Positions 25,450-34,585 of a DNA stretch of 64,000 bases are shown piece by piece. The notes beneath the pieces were generated by a model. The model did not search any database. It saw only the letters and a list, made by a program, of their open reading frames with translations, and was not told the DNA's origin. The position numbers were made by a program, and so were the translations under genes. The DNA lies in NCBI GenBank assembly GCA_023953695.1, contig JAMLJG010000009.1, positions 1 through 64,000 on the forward strand, read 5' to 3'. The stretch comes from Kiritimatiellia bacterium. Lineage in GTDB: Bacteria; Verrucomicrobiota; Kiritimatiellia; CAIVKH01. Position 1 is the first letter of the stretch. Each line of letters opens with the position of its first letter.

Positions 25450-26543
25450 CCAGTGCGCGGAAGCGCGCGCAGAAACTCGATGATTCGCTGATCGGCCCGA
25501 CCAAAGGCGAACTCATCCATTTCCGCCAGTGTCACCCAACGCCAGTCGGCGCAATGAACCGCACGAGGCCGCCCCTGCACAACGCGCGCAAAATAGGCGT
25601 GCAAATCCATGGTGAAGTGACTGAAGGCGTGCGACACGGTGAGCGCGTGCGCGCCCACACTCACGACGATGGCCAGCTCCTCCCTCAATTCGCGCGCGAT
25701 GCACTGCTCCATCGTCTCGCCCGGCTCCTGTTTGCCGCCGGGAAATTCCCAGAGGCCGCCGAGCATGGAATCTTCCAGCCGCTGCGCAATGAGAAAGCGC
25801 CCGCGCCGATCCACCACGAGCCCTGCCCCCACGTGCTTATGCGGAACCTTCCGCTTCCTCGCCTTCACCGGATATCGCTCCGGATCTCCCGACACCGCTG
25901 CCGCACACCAGGGTCGCCACGGGCAACGCGCGCACTTCGGTTTGCGCGGCGTGCAAATGCGCGCGCCCAACTCCATCACCGCTTCGTTGAAGGCGCCCGC
26001 GCGCCCGCTCGGCAACAATTCGTCAGCAAGAGCCTGCACCTGTGCGCGTGCGGATGGCTTTGTAATGTCGGACTCCAAGGCCACCAAGCGGCTAATGGCG
26101 CGAAGCACATTGCCATCCACCGCCGCTGCATCGTGTCCAAATGCGAGGCTCCCCACCGCTGCCGCCGTGTAGGCGCCCACGCCGGGCAACGCGCGGATCG
26201 CATCGGGCTCGCGCGGAAAGCGTCCGCCGTGCTCGCGCATAATCTTCTGCGCCGCCGCATGGAGATTTCGCGCGCGGGTGTAGTAACCCAATCCCTCCCA
26301 GTGCTTGAGTACGTCGCGCTGCGGGGCCACGGCAAGCGAGCGAATCGTGGGGAAACGCTTTAGAAAACGGATGTAGTAGTCGCGTGCCTGCTCCACGCGC
26401 GTCTGCTGCAGCATCACCTCAGCAAGCCACACGCGATATGGCGTTCGCTTTCGCCGCCACGGCAAATCGCGAGCGGTGCGGCGAAACCAACGCAGGAGCG
26501 ACTGCTGAAGCAAAGCGCGAACCGATGAATCGAATGCAGGCAT
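25434..26543 (-). CDS. mutY: A/G-specific adenine DNA glycosylase
   Basis: Residues 1-220 carry the helix-hairpin-helix glycosylase core: PYRVWLAEVMLQQTRV, the HhH-GPD motif LPGVGAYTAAAVGSLAFG...AVDGNVLR, and the four-cysteine Fe-S loop C-x6-C-x2-C-x5-C in CTPRKPKCARCPWRPWC. The C-terminal part (KHVGAGLVVDRRGRFLIAQR, LWEFPGGKQEPGE) is the NUDIX-like domain that recognises 8-oxoguanine. MutY removes adenine mispaired with 8-oxoG. At 369 residues it is full length. A lipoprotein gene ends 3 bases before its ATG, so the two are probably co-transcribed. Confidence 0.96.
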   Translation of the reverse strand: MPAFDSSVRALLQQSLLRWFRRTARDLPWRRKRTPYRVWLAEVMLQQTRVEQARDYYIRFLKRFPTIRSLAVAPQRDVLKHWEGLGYYTRARNLHAAAQKIMREHGGRFPREPDAIRALPGVGAYTAAAVGSLAFGHDAAAVDGNVLRAISRLVALESDITKPSARAQVQALADELLPSGRAGAFNEAVMELGARICTPRKPKCARCPWRPWCAAAVSGDPERYPVKARKRKVPHKHVGAGLVVDRRGRFLIAQRLEDSMLGGLWEFPGGKQEPGETMEQCIARELREELAIVVSVGAHALTVSHAFSHFTMDLHAYFARVVQGRPRAVHCADWRWVTLAEMDEFAFGRADQRIIEFLRALPRTGQNWK

Positions 26544-26546
26544 GCG

Positions 26547-27059
26547 TCAGTACAAATTATAGTTCGGATCCTGCGCGCGGCGATGCTGCTGATCGGAAAA
26601 CGATGCAGGGCGTGTGGGCTCGTCCGTCTTCATCGCCTGCGGCCCCTCGACCGTGTGGAGCGAGGCATCCACCTGCCACGCAAAACCGCGGCTTTCAATT
26701 CGATCCGATCCCTCAATCCACGTGTAAGTGAACTGCACCTCGAAACGATTCGCCGCACGGCGCTCTGCAACCCATCGAGGAAACAGCGGCTGTCCCGTGG
26801 GCGATGCCAACTGGCGCTCCAACCACTGCACCACCGTCCCCTCGCCCTCCGGCGCAGGCTGTTCGCGCACGAGATCAAGCACTTCCGCCTCACTCATGCT
26901 CTCGACCGGCGCTGCAACGGGTCCCGCAGAAATATCCTGCGGCATCGCGTGGTGGGTCGGCGACGCCGCATCGCCACAGCCACCAAGCAGCGGAATTCCC
27001 ACGCAAAGCGCAACCGCAACCCACCCGCGCCCCCTCGAAAATGAATAGAACGACACCAT
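26547..27059 (-). CDS. Putative lipoprotein of unknown function
   Basis: The 170-residue product begins with a signal sequence ending in a lipobox (GIPLLGGC, cysteine near residue 28), so it should be a lipid-anchored envelope protein. The mature part has no motif I recognise; it includes an aromatic strand region (RFEVQFTYTWIEGSDRIESRGFAWQV) suggesting a small beta-rich domain, and a disordered polar C-terminus. It lies 3 bases upstream of mutY in the same direction. Its 5' end is divergent from the gene at 27160. Confidence 0.65.
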   Translation of the reverse strand: MVSFYSFSRGRGWVAVALCVGIPLLGGCGDAASPTHHAMPQDISAGPVAAPVESMSEAEVLDLVREQPAPEGEGTVVQWLERQLASPTGQPLFPRWVAERRAANRFEVQFTYTWIEGSDRIESRGFAWQVDASLHTVEGPQAMKTDEPTRPASFSDQQHRRAQDPNYNLY

Positions 27060-27107
27060 CGCGGAAGCCTACTGCAAACCCCGCCCGAAAACCAATCGGA
27101 TACAGGG

Positions 27108-27137
27108 TTGACCCACACGCAATGTTTAGCCTACGAT
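27108..27137 (+). promoter_or_regulatory. Putative promoter for the repeat-containing membrane protein
   Basis: TTGACC at 27108-27113 and TACGAT at 27132-27137 with an 18-base spacer lie 22 bases before the ATG at 27160, with GGAG in between. A moderate match to a sigma70-type promoter. Confidence 0.4.
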
Positions 27138-27159
27138 TTGCCCATAAATCGGAGCTGAT

Positions 27160-27996
27160 ATGGCAGACGAACAAATTCCCTCGGGCGACAACCCGCCGCC
27201 GAAAATCAAACTAAACCTCGCCGGAACCGGCCTGCCCCCGCGCGACGCCGTGCCGCCAATCCAGATTCGCCCAACCGATAAGAAGGCGGAAACCACGCGG
27301 CTCGATCTCAAACAGGCAGTCGCTCCCATCGCCTCCGTCGGCGATACCCAACCCGTGCAGGCGGATATTTCCACCGCAAAGCGCGAAACCCAGAGAGTTG
27401 CCCCTGCAGCGCCGAACGTGACCATGCGCATCGAGGCCGATGAAGCCCGGAAGAAAGAAACCGCGCGCATTGATCTGCCGGAATCCGCATTCCAAAAGAA
27501 ACCCGGCACGCAGCCTCGCTCCGTCGCGCCCGAAGGCGCGGAAGAGGTCTTCAAGCGAAGCACCATTCCCGTCGGAATCCCGACACCCCCGCCGACCAAA
27601 CCCAAGACCATCGCCGTGAAGCGACCGCTCGGAACGCAGCCGGCAAAGCCGGCCACCGTCGTGGCCTCTCCAGCAGAAAAGGCTGTCGCCGAAGCCAGGA
27701 AGAGCGAGACGGCGCGCATTGACCTGCCCAGCGGCACCGGCGAAGACCGCCCCGCCACTCGCCCCAAAACAATTCGCATCAAGCGCCCCGATGGCACGTC
27801 CGCGCGCAAAGCGCTCACCATCTCCCGCCCCGATGAAGACGCGGCCCCAATCCGCTCGTTCGATGGCGAGGAGGAGGAAGCGGGCAGCGCATTCTCCATC
27901 ATCGCGCTCGTCGCCGTGCTCGTCACCTGCGTCTTGCTCTACGTGCTCGCCGCGCAGTCCATCGCGCCCACCCTGCCGTGGCCCGGCCGACTCTAA
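27160..27996 (+). CDS. Repeat-containing protein with single C-terminal membrane anchor, function unknown
   Basis: About 240 residues of low-complexity, Pro/Lys/Thr-rich sequence are followed by one transmembrane helix (AFSIIALVAVLVTCVLLYVLAAQSI) and a short tail. Short motifs recur: a T-x-R-I/L-D-L unit (ETTRLDLKQ, KETARIDLPES, SETARIDLPSG) and a KTI-x-V/I-KRP unit (PKTIAVKRPLG, PKTIRIKRPDG). There is no N-terminal signal, so the long part is probably cytoplasmic and tail-anchored. Regularly spaced phosphorylatable threonines beside basic KRP blocks could be a scaffold or phospho-target, but this is speculation; I recognise no family. Spacer DNA separates it from trxA (69 bases). Confidence 0.7.
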   Translation: MADEQIPSGDNPPPKIKLNLAGTGLPPRDAVPPIQIRPTDKKAETTRLDLKQAVAPIASVGDTQPVQADISTAKRETQRVAPAAPNVTMRIEADEARKKETARIDLPESAFQKKPGTQPRSVAPEGAEEVFKRSTIPVGIPTPPPTKPKTIAVKRPLGTQPAKPATVVASPAEKAVAEARKSETARIDLPSGTGEDRPATRPKTIRIKRPDGTSARKALTISRPDEDAAPIRSFDGEEEEAGSAFSIIALVAVLVTCVLLYVLAAQSIAPTLPWPGRL

Positions 27997-28065
27997 ACGG
28001 CTTCCGCGCGTAAGGTTTCGACAAAATCCGCGACTCATCCTGTAGTTAACCGTAAGGAGTCTTCA

Positions 28066-28392
28066 ATGTCAGCTATTGCACACGTCTCGGGCGCCACCTG
28101 GGCATCCGAAGTCACATCCTCGCAGCTTCCCGTTTTGGTGGATTTCTGGGCCGAATGGTGCGGTCCCTGTCGCGCGATTGCGCCGGTGCTCGAAGAACTG
28201 AACACGGAGCTGACCAGCCGCCTGAAAATCGTGAAGGTCAACGTGGATCAGTCCCCCGACCTCGCGCAGCAGTACAACATTCGGTCCATTCCGACACTGC
28301 TCGTATTCAAGAACGGACAAATCGCAGGACAACTCGTCGGCGCAATGCCCAAATCCGCTCTTCAAGCGAAAGTGGAAGAGATCATCGGCTGA
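28066..28392 (+). CDS. trxA: Thioredoxin
   Basis: A 108-residue classical thioredoxin with the redox motif WCGPC at residues 31-35, VDFWAEWCGPCRAIAPVLEEL around it, the cis-proline in SIPTLLVFKNG and the C-terminal GAMPKSAL helix. It reduces disulfides in cytoplasmic proteins using electrons from thioredoxin reductase (trxB lies at 33536-34462). AAGGAG is 8 bases before the ATG. A strong terminator follows, so it ends its transcription unit. Confidence 0.97.
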   Translation: MSAIAHVSGATWASEVTSSQLPVLVDFWAEWCGPCRAIAPVLEELNTELTSRLKIVKVNVDQSPDLAQQYNIRSIPTLLVFKNGQIAGQLVGAMPKSALQAKVEEIIG

Positions 28393-28413
28393 TCCCAGCC
28401 CCAATAGAATCGG

Positions 28414-28446
28414 AAAAGCCGACCTCCTCAAAAGGTCGGCTTTTTT
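28414..28446 (+). terminator. Strong intrinsic terminator after trxA, probably bidirectional
   Basis: A perfect 12-bp stem (AAAAGCCGACCT, loop CCTCAAA, AGGTCGGCTTTT) ends in TTTTTT. It lies between convergent trxA and rph, and the A-rich 5' arm would give a T-run on the minus strand as well. Confidence 0.9.
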
Positions 28447-28501
28447 GTGCTCAGACACCCGCGCAAACCACCGCCCCCTTCCCACGGGACGGCTCCGTAG
28501 G

Positions 28502-29245
28502 CTATTTCAATGCCGCTTGTTGAGCCCTGAGAAGTTTCTTAATGCCACCGGCTGCCAGATCCAGCATGCGATTGAGCTCTGGCCGACTGAACGGCGCATC
28601 CTCGGCCGTGCCCTGCACCTCGACAAACGTCCCTTTGCCGGTCATCACAACATTCATATCCACCGAAGCAGCGGCATCTTCTTCATAGTTCAGATCCAAC
28701 ACCGGACGGCCATCCACAATCCCAACACTCACTGCGGCGATCGAAGCCGAAAGCGGAATCGAAGAAATCCTCCCCTCCCGCTTCAAGCGGTCCAAAGCGC
28801 GGCGCACCGCAACCCACGCGCCCGTAATAGACGCCGTCCGTGTCCCGCCATCCGCCTGCAACACATCGCAATCAATCCAAATCGTGCGCGAGCCCAGAGC
28901 ATCCAGATCAATCGCAGCGCGCATCGCGCGGCCAATCAAGCGCTGGATCTCCTGCGTCCGACCCGAAAGTTTCCCCGCACTCACCTCGCGTCGAGTGCGC
29001 CCCTCCGTCGAGTACGGAAGCAAGCTGTACTCCGCCGTCACCCAGCCCCCCGACACCTTCTGGCGCTTCATCCACGCAGGCACATCCTCCTCAATGGATG
29101 CCGCGCAAATCACCCGCGTATTCCCCATGGAGACCAACACCGACCCCGTCGCGCTGGGCGCCACATCGGCAGTGAAAGAAACAGGCCTCAACTGATCCAG
29201 TCGGCGGCCATCCGCCCGACAAAACGATTTGGAAATGCGACTCAT
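28502..29245 (-). CDS. rph: Ribonuclease PH
   Basis: The phosphorolytic 3'-5' exoribonuclease that trims tRNA 3' ends. Motifs are [12 protein letters not shown] at the N-terminus, [45 protein letters not shown] in part (phosphate-binding Arg residues), [19 protein letters not shown] and [22 protein letters not shown] place the start at the ATG at 29245, which gives the usual short N-terminus ([14 protein letters not shown]); an upstream TTG would add only five residues. It converges with trxA on a shared terminator. Confidence 0.95.
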   Translation of the reverse strand: MSRISKSFCRADGRRLDQLRPVSFTADVAPSATGSVLVSMGNTRVICAASIEEDVPAWMKRQKVSGGWVTAEYSLLPYSTEGRTRREVSAGKLSGRTQEIQRLIGRAMRAAIDLDALGSRTIWIDCDVLQADGGTRTASITGAWVAVRRALDRLKREGRISSIPLSASIAAVSVGIVDGRPVLDLNYEEDAAASVDMNVVMTGKGTFVEVQGTAEDAPFSRPELNRMLDLAAGGIKKLLRAQQAALK

Positions 29246-29320
29246 ACGCGCATGGTGCAAGGCAAGCCCATCCCCGCGCCAGCCAAAACTTCACATTTCA
29301 CAAGCGCTCGCACCCCCATG

Positions 29321-29608
29321 TCATGCAGCCCTCAGCTTCTGAATCTTCAGATTCTTGGTGCTCTGCTCGGCCTTCCAGAGATCGAACTGCATCTGCTGAT
29401 TTAGCCAACTTTCCGGCGTCGTATCAAAGGCCTTGGATAGTCGAATGGCCATTTCAGGGCTGATCCCTGCGCGGCCATTGAGTATCGCGGACAAGGTCTT
29501 GCGGCTAACGCCAAGAGCGTCCGCAGCATCCGTGACAGAAACGCCCAACGGCTCAAGGCACAGGTCGCGAAGGACTTCTCCCGGATGGGGTGGATTGTGC
29601 ATTCTCAT
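29321..29608 (-). CDS. higA: HigA-type antitoxin
   Basis: A 95-residue HTH_3/XRE protein of the HigA addiction-antidote family. It begins with the family signature [40 protein letters not shown] (read in parts), a helix-turn-helix, followed by [13 protein letters not shown] and [11 protein letters not shown]. Antitoxins of this type bind HigB and repress the operon. AGGAG lies 8 bases before the ATG. The toxin gene lies immediately upstream, the toxin-first order typical of higBA. No palindromic operator was obvious upstream of higB. Confidence 0.93.
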   Translation of the reverse strand: MRMHNPPHPGEVLRDLCLEPLGVSVTDAADALGVSRKTLSAILNGRAGISPEMAIRLSKAFDTTPESWLNQQMQFDLWKAEQSTKNLKIQKLRAA

Positions 29609-29620
29609 GATCTGTCTCCT

Positions 29621-29899
29621 CTAATGATAATCTTTGTAATCAACTATTTCGGCATCCTCGCCATCAAATCGGAACGTGATGCGCCAATTTCCACTCACAT
29701 TTACCGACCACGTTCCCTTTCGATCTCCGCCCAACTCGTGCAATCGCAGCCCAGGCAAATTCATATCTCGCGGCGACGTCGAGGCGTGAAGTCGCGCCAG
29801 GATCAAGCGGATTCGCTTTTCGTGGTTCGCTTGAATGCCGGCTCTGCTACCCTTGGTAAAATAGCGTTCAAGCCCGCGATGCCGAAAGCTCTTGATCAT
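29621..29899 (-). CDS. higB: HigB/RelE-like mRNA interferase toxin
   Basis: The product from the ATG at 29899 is 92 residues (MIKSFRHRGLERYFTKGS...), the normal HigB length; the longer open frame to 29980 adds a non-homologous N-terminus. The block GLRLHELGGDRKGTWSVNVSGNWRITFRF is the RelE/HigB core, with the basic residues and the conserved NWRITF strand used in ribosome-dependent mRNA cleavage. The higA gene starts 12 bases after the stop. The pair appears intact and therefore possibly active. Confidence 0.92.
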   Translation of the reverse strand: MIKSFRHRGLERYFTKGSRAGIQANHEKRIRLILARLHASTSPRDMNLPGLRLHELGGDRKGTWSVNVSGNWRITFRFDGEDAEIVDYKDYH

Positions 29900-30134
29900 G
29901 GGCAAACTGTAACCAGATACGTACCGGGTGTCAAATTGTTGTTTCCGCCCGCACCGCCCCGGAATTTTGGTGTCGTGCATTTTGAGTCACCGACCCCTTC
30001 CGGCACACACGCCAAAACCCCTCCCGGCATCGAAACTTATGAGGCAACACGGGCGCCTGATAAAGTGTGTCTATCGCCTTGCTACCGGCTGCGCGGTGTA
30101 GTAGCGTTTCCGCTTCATTTGGAGGAAAAGAAGC

Positions 30135-31217
30135 ATGGCCAAGATTGATTTCGGTGGAACAAAAGAAGACGTGGTGACACGGGGCGAGTTCTCGCTCGCG
30201 AAGGCGCGCAAGGCATTGAAGAAAGAGACCATCGCTGTTCTCGGCTATGGCGTTCAAGCTCCCGCCCAGGCGCTGAACCTCAAGGACAACGGGTTCAATG
30301 TCATCATCGGCGCGCGCGATTGGACCCGCGCCAAACAAGATGGCTGGAAGCCGGGCAAAGACCTCTTCTCCCTCGAAGAGGCGGCCGACCAGGGCACGAT
30401 CTTGTTGTATCTCGTTTCCGACGCGGGTCAGCGCGCGCTCTGGCCCACGATCAAGAAGTTTTTGACGCCGGGCAAGGCCCTCGCCTTCTCGCACGGCTTT
30501 TCGATCGTGTTCAAGGGCCAGACCAAGGTCGTCCCTCCGAGCGATGTGGACGTGATCATGGTGGCGCCGAAGGGTTCAGGCCTGAATGTCCGCCGCAACT
30601 TCCTCGCGGGCGCCGGGATCAACTCCAGCTACGCGGTGTTCCAGGATGCCACGGGTCGCGCGACGGAGCGCACATTGGCGCTCGGCATCGGCATCGGCTC
30701 GGGCTACCTCTTCCCCACGACGTTCCAGCGCGAAGTCGTCAGCGACCTGACGGGCGAGCGCGGCGTGTTGATGGGCGCTCTGGCGGGCATCATGGAGGCA
30801 CAGTATGAAGTCCTCCGCAAGAATGGCCACTCGCCGAGCGAGGCGTTCAACGAAACGGTGGAAGAACTCACGCAAAGCCTCATCCGACTCGTGGACGAAA
30901 AGGGAATGGATTGGATGTATGCCAACTGCTCGACGACGGCACAGCGCGGCGCGCTCGACTGGAAGCCGAAGTTCAAGAAAGCCACACTCCCTGTTTTCAA
31001 AGCGCTCTATCAGTCCGTGAAGACCGGCAAAGAATCCGCCCGCGTCCTGCGCGTCTGCAGCGGCCCGAACTACAAGGCTCTGCTCGCGAAAGAACTCAAG
31101 CAGATCGGCGATTCCGAAATGTGGCGCGCGGGCGCAGCCGTCCGCTCGCTTCGCCCCAAGACCGCCGCAGCCCCTGCCTTCAAGGCCAAGGGAACCGGCG
31201 GCCGCACGATGAACTGA
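30135..31217 (+). CDS. ilvC: Ketol-acid reductoisomerase
   Basis: IlvC converts acetolactate or acetohydroxybutyrate to the dihydroxy acid in valine, leucine and isoleucine synthesis using NAD(P)H and Mg2+. The Rossmann motif is AVLGYGVQAPAQALNLKDNG, the catalytic region AFSHGFSIVF, and the C-terminal knotted domain includes ERGVLMGALAGIMEAQYEVL and ANCSTTAQRGALDW. At 360 residues it is slightly longer than many class I enzymes, with an Ala-rich, Lys-rich tail. GGAGG lies 8 bases before the ATG. The 235 bases upstream, back to higB, show no attenuator that I can recognise. It is followed by a strong terminator. Confidence 0.96.
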   Translation: MAKIDFGGTKEDVVTRGEFSLAKARKALKKETIAVLGYGVQAPAQALNLKDNGFNVIIGARDWTRAKQDGWKPGKDLFSLEEAADQGTILLYLVSDAGQRALWPTIKKFLTPGKALAFSHGFSIVFKGQTKVVPPSDVDVIMVAPKGSGLNVRRNFLAGAGINSSYAVFQDATGRATERTLALGIGIGSGYLFPTTFQREVVSDLTGERGVLMGALAGIMEAQYEVLRKNGHSPSEAFNETVEELTQSLIRLVDEKGMDWMYANCSTTAQRGALDWKPKFKKATLPVFKALYQSVKTGKESARVLRVCSGPNYKALLAKELKQIGDSEMWRAGAAVRSLRPKTAAAPAFKAKGTGGRTMN

Positions 31218-31236
31218 GTCGCGATACATTCCACAG

Positions 31237-31269
31237 AAAAGCGGGGCATCCACGATGCCCCGCTTTTTT
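31237..31269 (+). terminator. Intrinsic terminator after ilvC
   Basis: A perfect 13-bp stem (AAAAGCGGGGCAT, loop CCACG, ATGCCCCGCTTTT) ends in a run of six T. It starts 19 bases after the ilvC stop. The A-rich arm would also work for transcription of yjbQ coming from the right. Confidence 0.92.
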
Positions 31270-31303
31270 GCGCTCGAAACAGTCTCCGAAGGACGGCGGC
31301 AAA

Positions 31304-31723
31304 TTATTCACCGATGATCTTTACGAGGACACGCTTGCCGCGCAGGCCATCGAATTCGCCGTAGAAGATTTGCTCCCACGGGCCGAAATCCAGTCGGCCC
31401 GCCGTCACGGCGACCACCACTTCGCGACCCATGACGGTGCGCTTCAGGTGTGCGTCGGCATTGTCCTCGCCCGTATCGTTGTGATCGTATTGGCCGTGCG
31501 GCCGCTCGGGCGCGAGCTGTTCGAGCCAGCGCTCAAAGTCGGAATGGAGCCCGCTTTCGTTGTCGTTGATGAAGACGCTGGCGGTGATGTGCATCGCATT
31601 GACGAGGCACAGGCCTTCGTGGATTCCACTCTCCCGCAAACAGTGTTCCACCTGCGGCGTGATGTTCATAAAGCCGCGGCGCGAGGGGATGTTGAACCAA
31701 AGCTCTTTCCGAAATGACTTCAT
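31304..31723 (-). CDS. YjbQ/UPF0047 family protein
   Basis: A 139-residue member of the YjbQ/UPF0047 family, recognisable by [38 protein letters not shown] and [48 protein letters not shown] (read in parts). The conserved His and Asp residues form a putative metal site. Some members show weak thiamine-phosphate synthase activity, but the physiological role is unsettled. It converges with ilvC on a shared terminator. Confidence 0.9.
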   Translation of the reverse strand: MKSFRKELWFNIPSRRGFMNITPQVEHCLRESGIHEGLCLVNAMHITASVFINDNESGLHSDFERWLEQLAPERPHGQYDHNDTGEDNADAHLKRTVMGREVVVAVTAGRLDFGPWEQIFYGEFDGLRGKRVLVKIIGE

Positions 31724-31775
31724 TGGGCGCTCCTTTGCATGCTCTCACTTCTGTGGCAACGCCGCCCGTCGCGAT

Positions 31776-33539
31776 TCACGAAGCGGCGCCGTCGCGAAAT
31801 TGCAGATCATAAAGCCGCTTGTACGCGCCGCCTGCGGCGAGCAACTCGCGGTGGGTACCGCGCTCCACGATGCGGCCCTGATCCAGAACCAGAATCAAAT
31901 CCGCGTGCTGAATGGTGGAGAGGCGGTGCGCAATAGCGAACACCGTGCGGCCGGTCATCAGGGTGTCCAGTGCGCTCTGAACAAGGCGTTCGCTTTCGGT
32001 GTCCAGCGCGCTGGTGGCCTCATCGAGAATCAGAATCGGCGCATCGCGCAACAGTGCGCGCGCAATGGCGAGGCGCTGGCGCTGCCCGCCGGAAAGGCGC
32101 CCGCCGCGCTCGCCAATCATGGCGTCATAGCCGTCCGGCATGGCGGCGATAAACTCGTGCGCATTGGCGCGTCGCGCTGCGTCTTCGATCGCGGCGCGGT
32201 CGGCGCCGGGGGTTCCGTAGGCGATGTTGTTCGCAACGGTGTCGTTGAACAGAATCGTCTCTTGCGTGACCAGCCCAATTTGCTTTCGCAGCGATTCAAT
32301 GGTGAAGTCGCGGATGTCGGTCCCATTGATCAATACGCGCCCGTTGGTGACATCATAAAAGCGGGGGAGCAGGCTCACGAGTGTGGTCTTGCCCGAGCCG
32401 GAGCCGCCGACAAAGGCAACGCAAGCGCCGCGCCGCGCTTCAAAGGCGATATCGCGCAGCACCGGGCGCTCGTCGTAGGCGAAACTCACGCTGTCAAAGG
32501 TCACGCGAGCAACGGTCTCCGTGAGTGGGCGCGCGCCGACGCGCTCTTTCACCTGAATCGGATGATCCAGCAGCTCAAAGATGCGGTCGGCCGCCGCCGA
32601 ACTCTGCTGAACGCTCAGGTGAATCTTGCTCAGCTTCTTGACGGGTTCATACATCGCGACCAACGCCGCGCCAAAGGTGAAGAACTCGGCGAAAGTCATG
32701 TGCCGCCAACGCGCGTAGAGCAGAATCAGCGCGAAGCCCACCATGGAAATCAACACGATGATCGGCTCCACCGAGGCGCGCGCCCGAGTCACTCGCATCG
32801 CGCGAGAAAAGACAGCGCGGCAGCGGTCGAGAAACCGCGCAATCTCGTGTCCCTCCATGCCAAACGCCTTGACGATGCGCGCGCCGACGGCGTTTTCCTC
32901 AAGAATATCCACCAGGTCTGCCATTTTCTCCTGCCCCTCGCGCGCGGAACGGCGCACCTTCCGGCCAAATGTGGCGACGGGCAAGATACAGACGGGAAAT
33001 AGCACAAGGCTGATCAAGGCGAGCTTCCAGTCGAGATAGATCAGCGTCCCGATCATGCCGAGGAGCGTGAAGGGCTGCTTCGCCAAATCGCTCAAGACGC
33101 CGGACACCGACTGCTGAACCATCTGCGTGTCGTTCGTGGTGCGAGAGATCAAATCGCCGGTTCGGTTCGTTCCATAAAACGAAATGGAGAGGTCCTGCAA
33201 ATGCTTGAAGAGCTTCAATCGAATATCGAGAACAACGCGATTGCCCACCCATTCGAGCAAATAGGTGCTGAAGTAGTCGCCCAATCCGCGCGCGAGCCCG
33301 AACAGCGGCAACAGCGCGGCCACGGCAATCACGCCCGCCAGCGGAAATTCCTCAGGATTGAAAACGCCCGACAACGTCTCGCGCAGCGCCAGCAACGCGC
33401 CCGTGGTGGAGCCGCCGAAGAGAACGCCAAACAACACGCCGCCGATAATGCGGAGCGTGTACGGGCGGGCAAAGCGCAGGAGGCGACGATACGTCTCCCA
33501 TTCCTTCTTCAGCTTGGGCCCGCCGTTGGGTTGCGTCAT
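31776..33539 (-). CDS. MsbA-type ABC transporter, fused membrane and ATPase domains
   Basis: The 587-residue half-transporter has six transmembrane helices (about residues 30-320, including YFSTYLLEWVGNRVVLDIR and FYGTNRTGDLISRTTND) and a C-terminal ATPase with Walker A GGSGSGKTTLV, signature LSGGQRQRLAIARALL, Walker B ILILDEATSALD and the H-loop AHRLST. This is the MsbA/LmrA-like exporter class, which flips lipid A-core or other lipids in diderms. The ATG overlaps the trxB stop by 4 bases, so trxB and this gene are co-transcribed. Lipid A flipping is the likely but unproven job. Confidence 0.9.
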   Translation of the reverse strand: MTQPNGGPKLKKEWETYRRLLRFARPYTLRIIGGVLFGVLFGGSTTGALLALRETLSGVFNPEEFPLAGVIAVAALLPLFGLARGLGDYFSTYLLEWVGNRVVLDIRLKLFKHLQDLSISFYGTNRTGDLISRTTNDTQMVQQSVSGVLSDLAKQPFTLLGMIGTLIYLDWKLALISLVLFPVCILPVATFGRKVRRSAREGQEKMADLVDILEENAVGARIVKAFGMEGHEIARFLDRCRAVFSRAMRVTRARASVEPIIVLISMVGFALILLYARWRHMTFAEFFTFGAALVAMYEPVKKLSKIHLSVQQSSAAADRIFELLDHPIQVKERVGARPLTETVARVTFDSVSFAYDERPVLRDIAFEARRGACVAFVGGSGSGKTTLVSLLPRFYDVTNGRVLINGTDIRDFTIESLRKQIGLVTQETILFNDTVANNIAYGTPGADRAAIEDAARRANAHEFIAAMPDGYDAMIGERGGRLSGGQRQRLAIARALLRDAPILILDEATSALDTESERLVQSALDTLMTGRTVFAIAHRLSTIQHADLILVLDQGRIVERGTHRELLAAGGAYKRLYDLQFRDGAAS

Positions 33540-34462
33540 GTGGCTTCCTGTGCTTCGAGAAATCGCTCCACCTCAAGCGCCGCCATACAGCCGGTGCCTG
33601 CGGCGGTGACGGCCTGCCGATACGCTGAATCTTGGACATCGCCCGCCGCGAAGACGCCCGGAATCCGGGTCTTTGTGTTGTTCGCAATCAGGTAGCCTTT
33701 GGCATCCATCTCCAACTGGCCGACAAATGGCGCAGTATTCGGCTGGTGTCCAATCGCGGCAAAGAAGGCTTTCACGTCGAGCGAGGAAGTCTCGTTCGTC
33801 TTGACGTTGCGCAGCTTCAAACCCGTCACCTCGTTCTTGGAGACGTCGAGGACATCTTCAATGACGGTGTTCCAAATGACATTGATTTTCGGGTTCTTCA
33901 ACACGCGCTGTGCCATAATTTTCGATGCGCGAAATTCATCGCGGCGATGGATCAAATGCACGGTGGAGGCAAAGCGCGTCAAGAAGCTCGCTTCTTCCAT
34001 CGCGGTATCACCACCGCCGACGACGGCGACGGGCACATTCCGATAAAACGCGCCATCGCACGTTGCGCAGGCCGAAACGCCGCGGCCAATCAGCTTCTGC
34101 TCGTTCGGCAATCCGAGATATTTCGCCGTCGCGCCGGTCGCGATTATCAGGCTGCGGGTCTTGAGCACGCTCCCGTCGTCCAACGTGAGGGCCAGCGGTT
34201 GGCTCGTCAATTCGGCCTTCGCGAGGACGTTGAACTGGAAACGCGCGCCAAATTTCTCCGCCTGCGCGCGCATCCGATTCATCAGGTCGGTGCCGTCAAC
34301 GCCATCGGGAAAGCCGGGATAGTTTTCGACCTCCGTGGTGGTGGTCAGTTGGCCGCCGGGCTGAATACCGTCCAACAGCAGCGGCTTCAAACCCGCGCGA
34401 GCCGAATAGATGGCAGCGGTCAATCCCGCAGCGCCGGAACCCAAAATAATCAAGTCTTCCAT
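33536..34462 (-). CDS. trxB: Thioredoxin reductase
   Basis: The 308-residue flavoprotein has the FAD motif LGSGAAGLTAAIYSARAG, the active-site CATCDG (about residues 134-139), the NADPH motif VAVVGGGDTAMEEA and the C-terminal FAD motif PGVFAAGDVQDSAYRQAVTAAGTGCMAA in part. It transfers electrons from NADPH to thioredoxin (trxA at 28066). It heads a two-gene unit with the overlapping MsbA-like gene. Length and motifs are complete. Confidence 0.96.
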   Translation of the reverse strand: MEDLIILGSGAAGLTAAIYSARAGLKPLLLDGIQPGGQLTTTTEVENYPGFPDGVDGTDLMNRMRAQAEKFGARFQFNVLAKAELTSQPLALTLDDGSVLKTRSLIIATGATAKYLGLPNEQKLIGRGVSACATCDGAFYRNVPVAVVGGGDTAMEEASFLTRFASTVHLIHRRDEFRASKIMAQRVLKNPKINVIWNTVIEDVLDVSKNEVTGLKLRNVKTNETSSLDVKAFFAAIGHQPNTAPFVGQLEMDAKGYLIANNTKTRIPGVFAAGDVQDSAYRQAVTAAGTGCMAALEVERFLEAQEAT

Positions 34463-34585
34463 GATGTTCTCCGCTCAAGCGATTGGTGTACCAAAAATGG
34501 GCAGAGAAGCCAGACCTCAATTGACGCTCTTTTGCGCGAGGTCTATTCTTCCACCCGCGTTTTCAAGGGCGCGGAGGAGTTGACT

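Noticed and set aside
29900..30134. Branched-chain amino-acid attenuator before ilvC
   Set aside because: No leader peptide rich in Ile, Val or Leu codons and no terminator hairpin were found there.
33632..34585. Long N-terminal extension of the dUTPase frame
   Set aside because: It is antisense to trxB; a strong ribosome site and the family N-terminus place the start at 34586.
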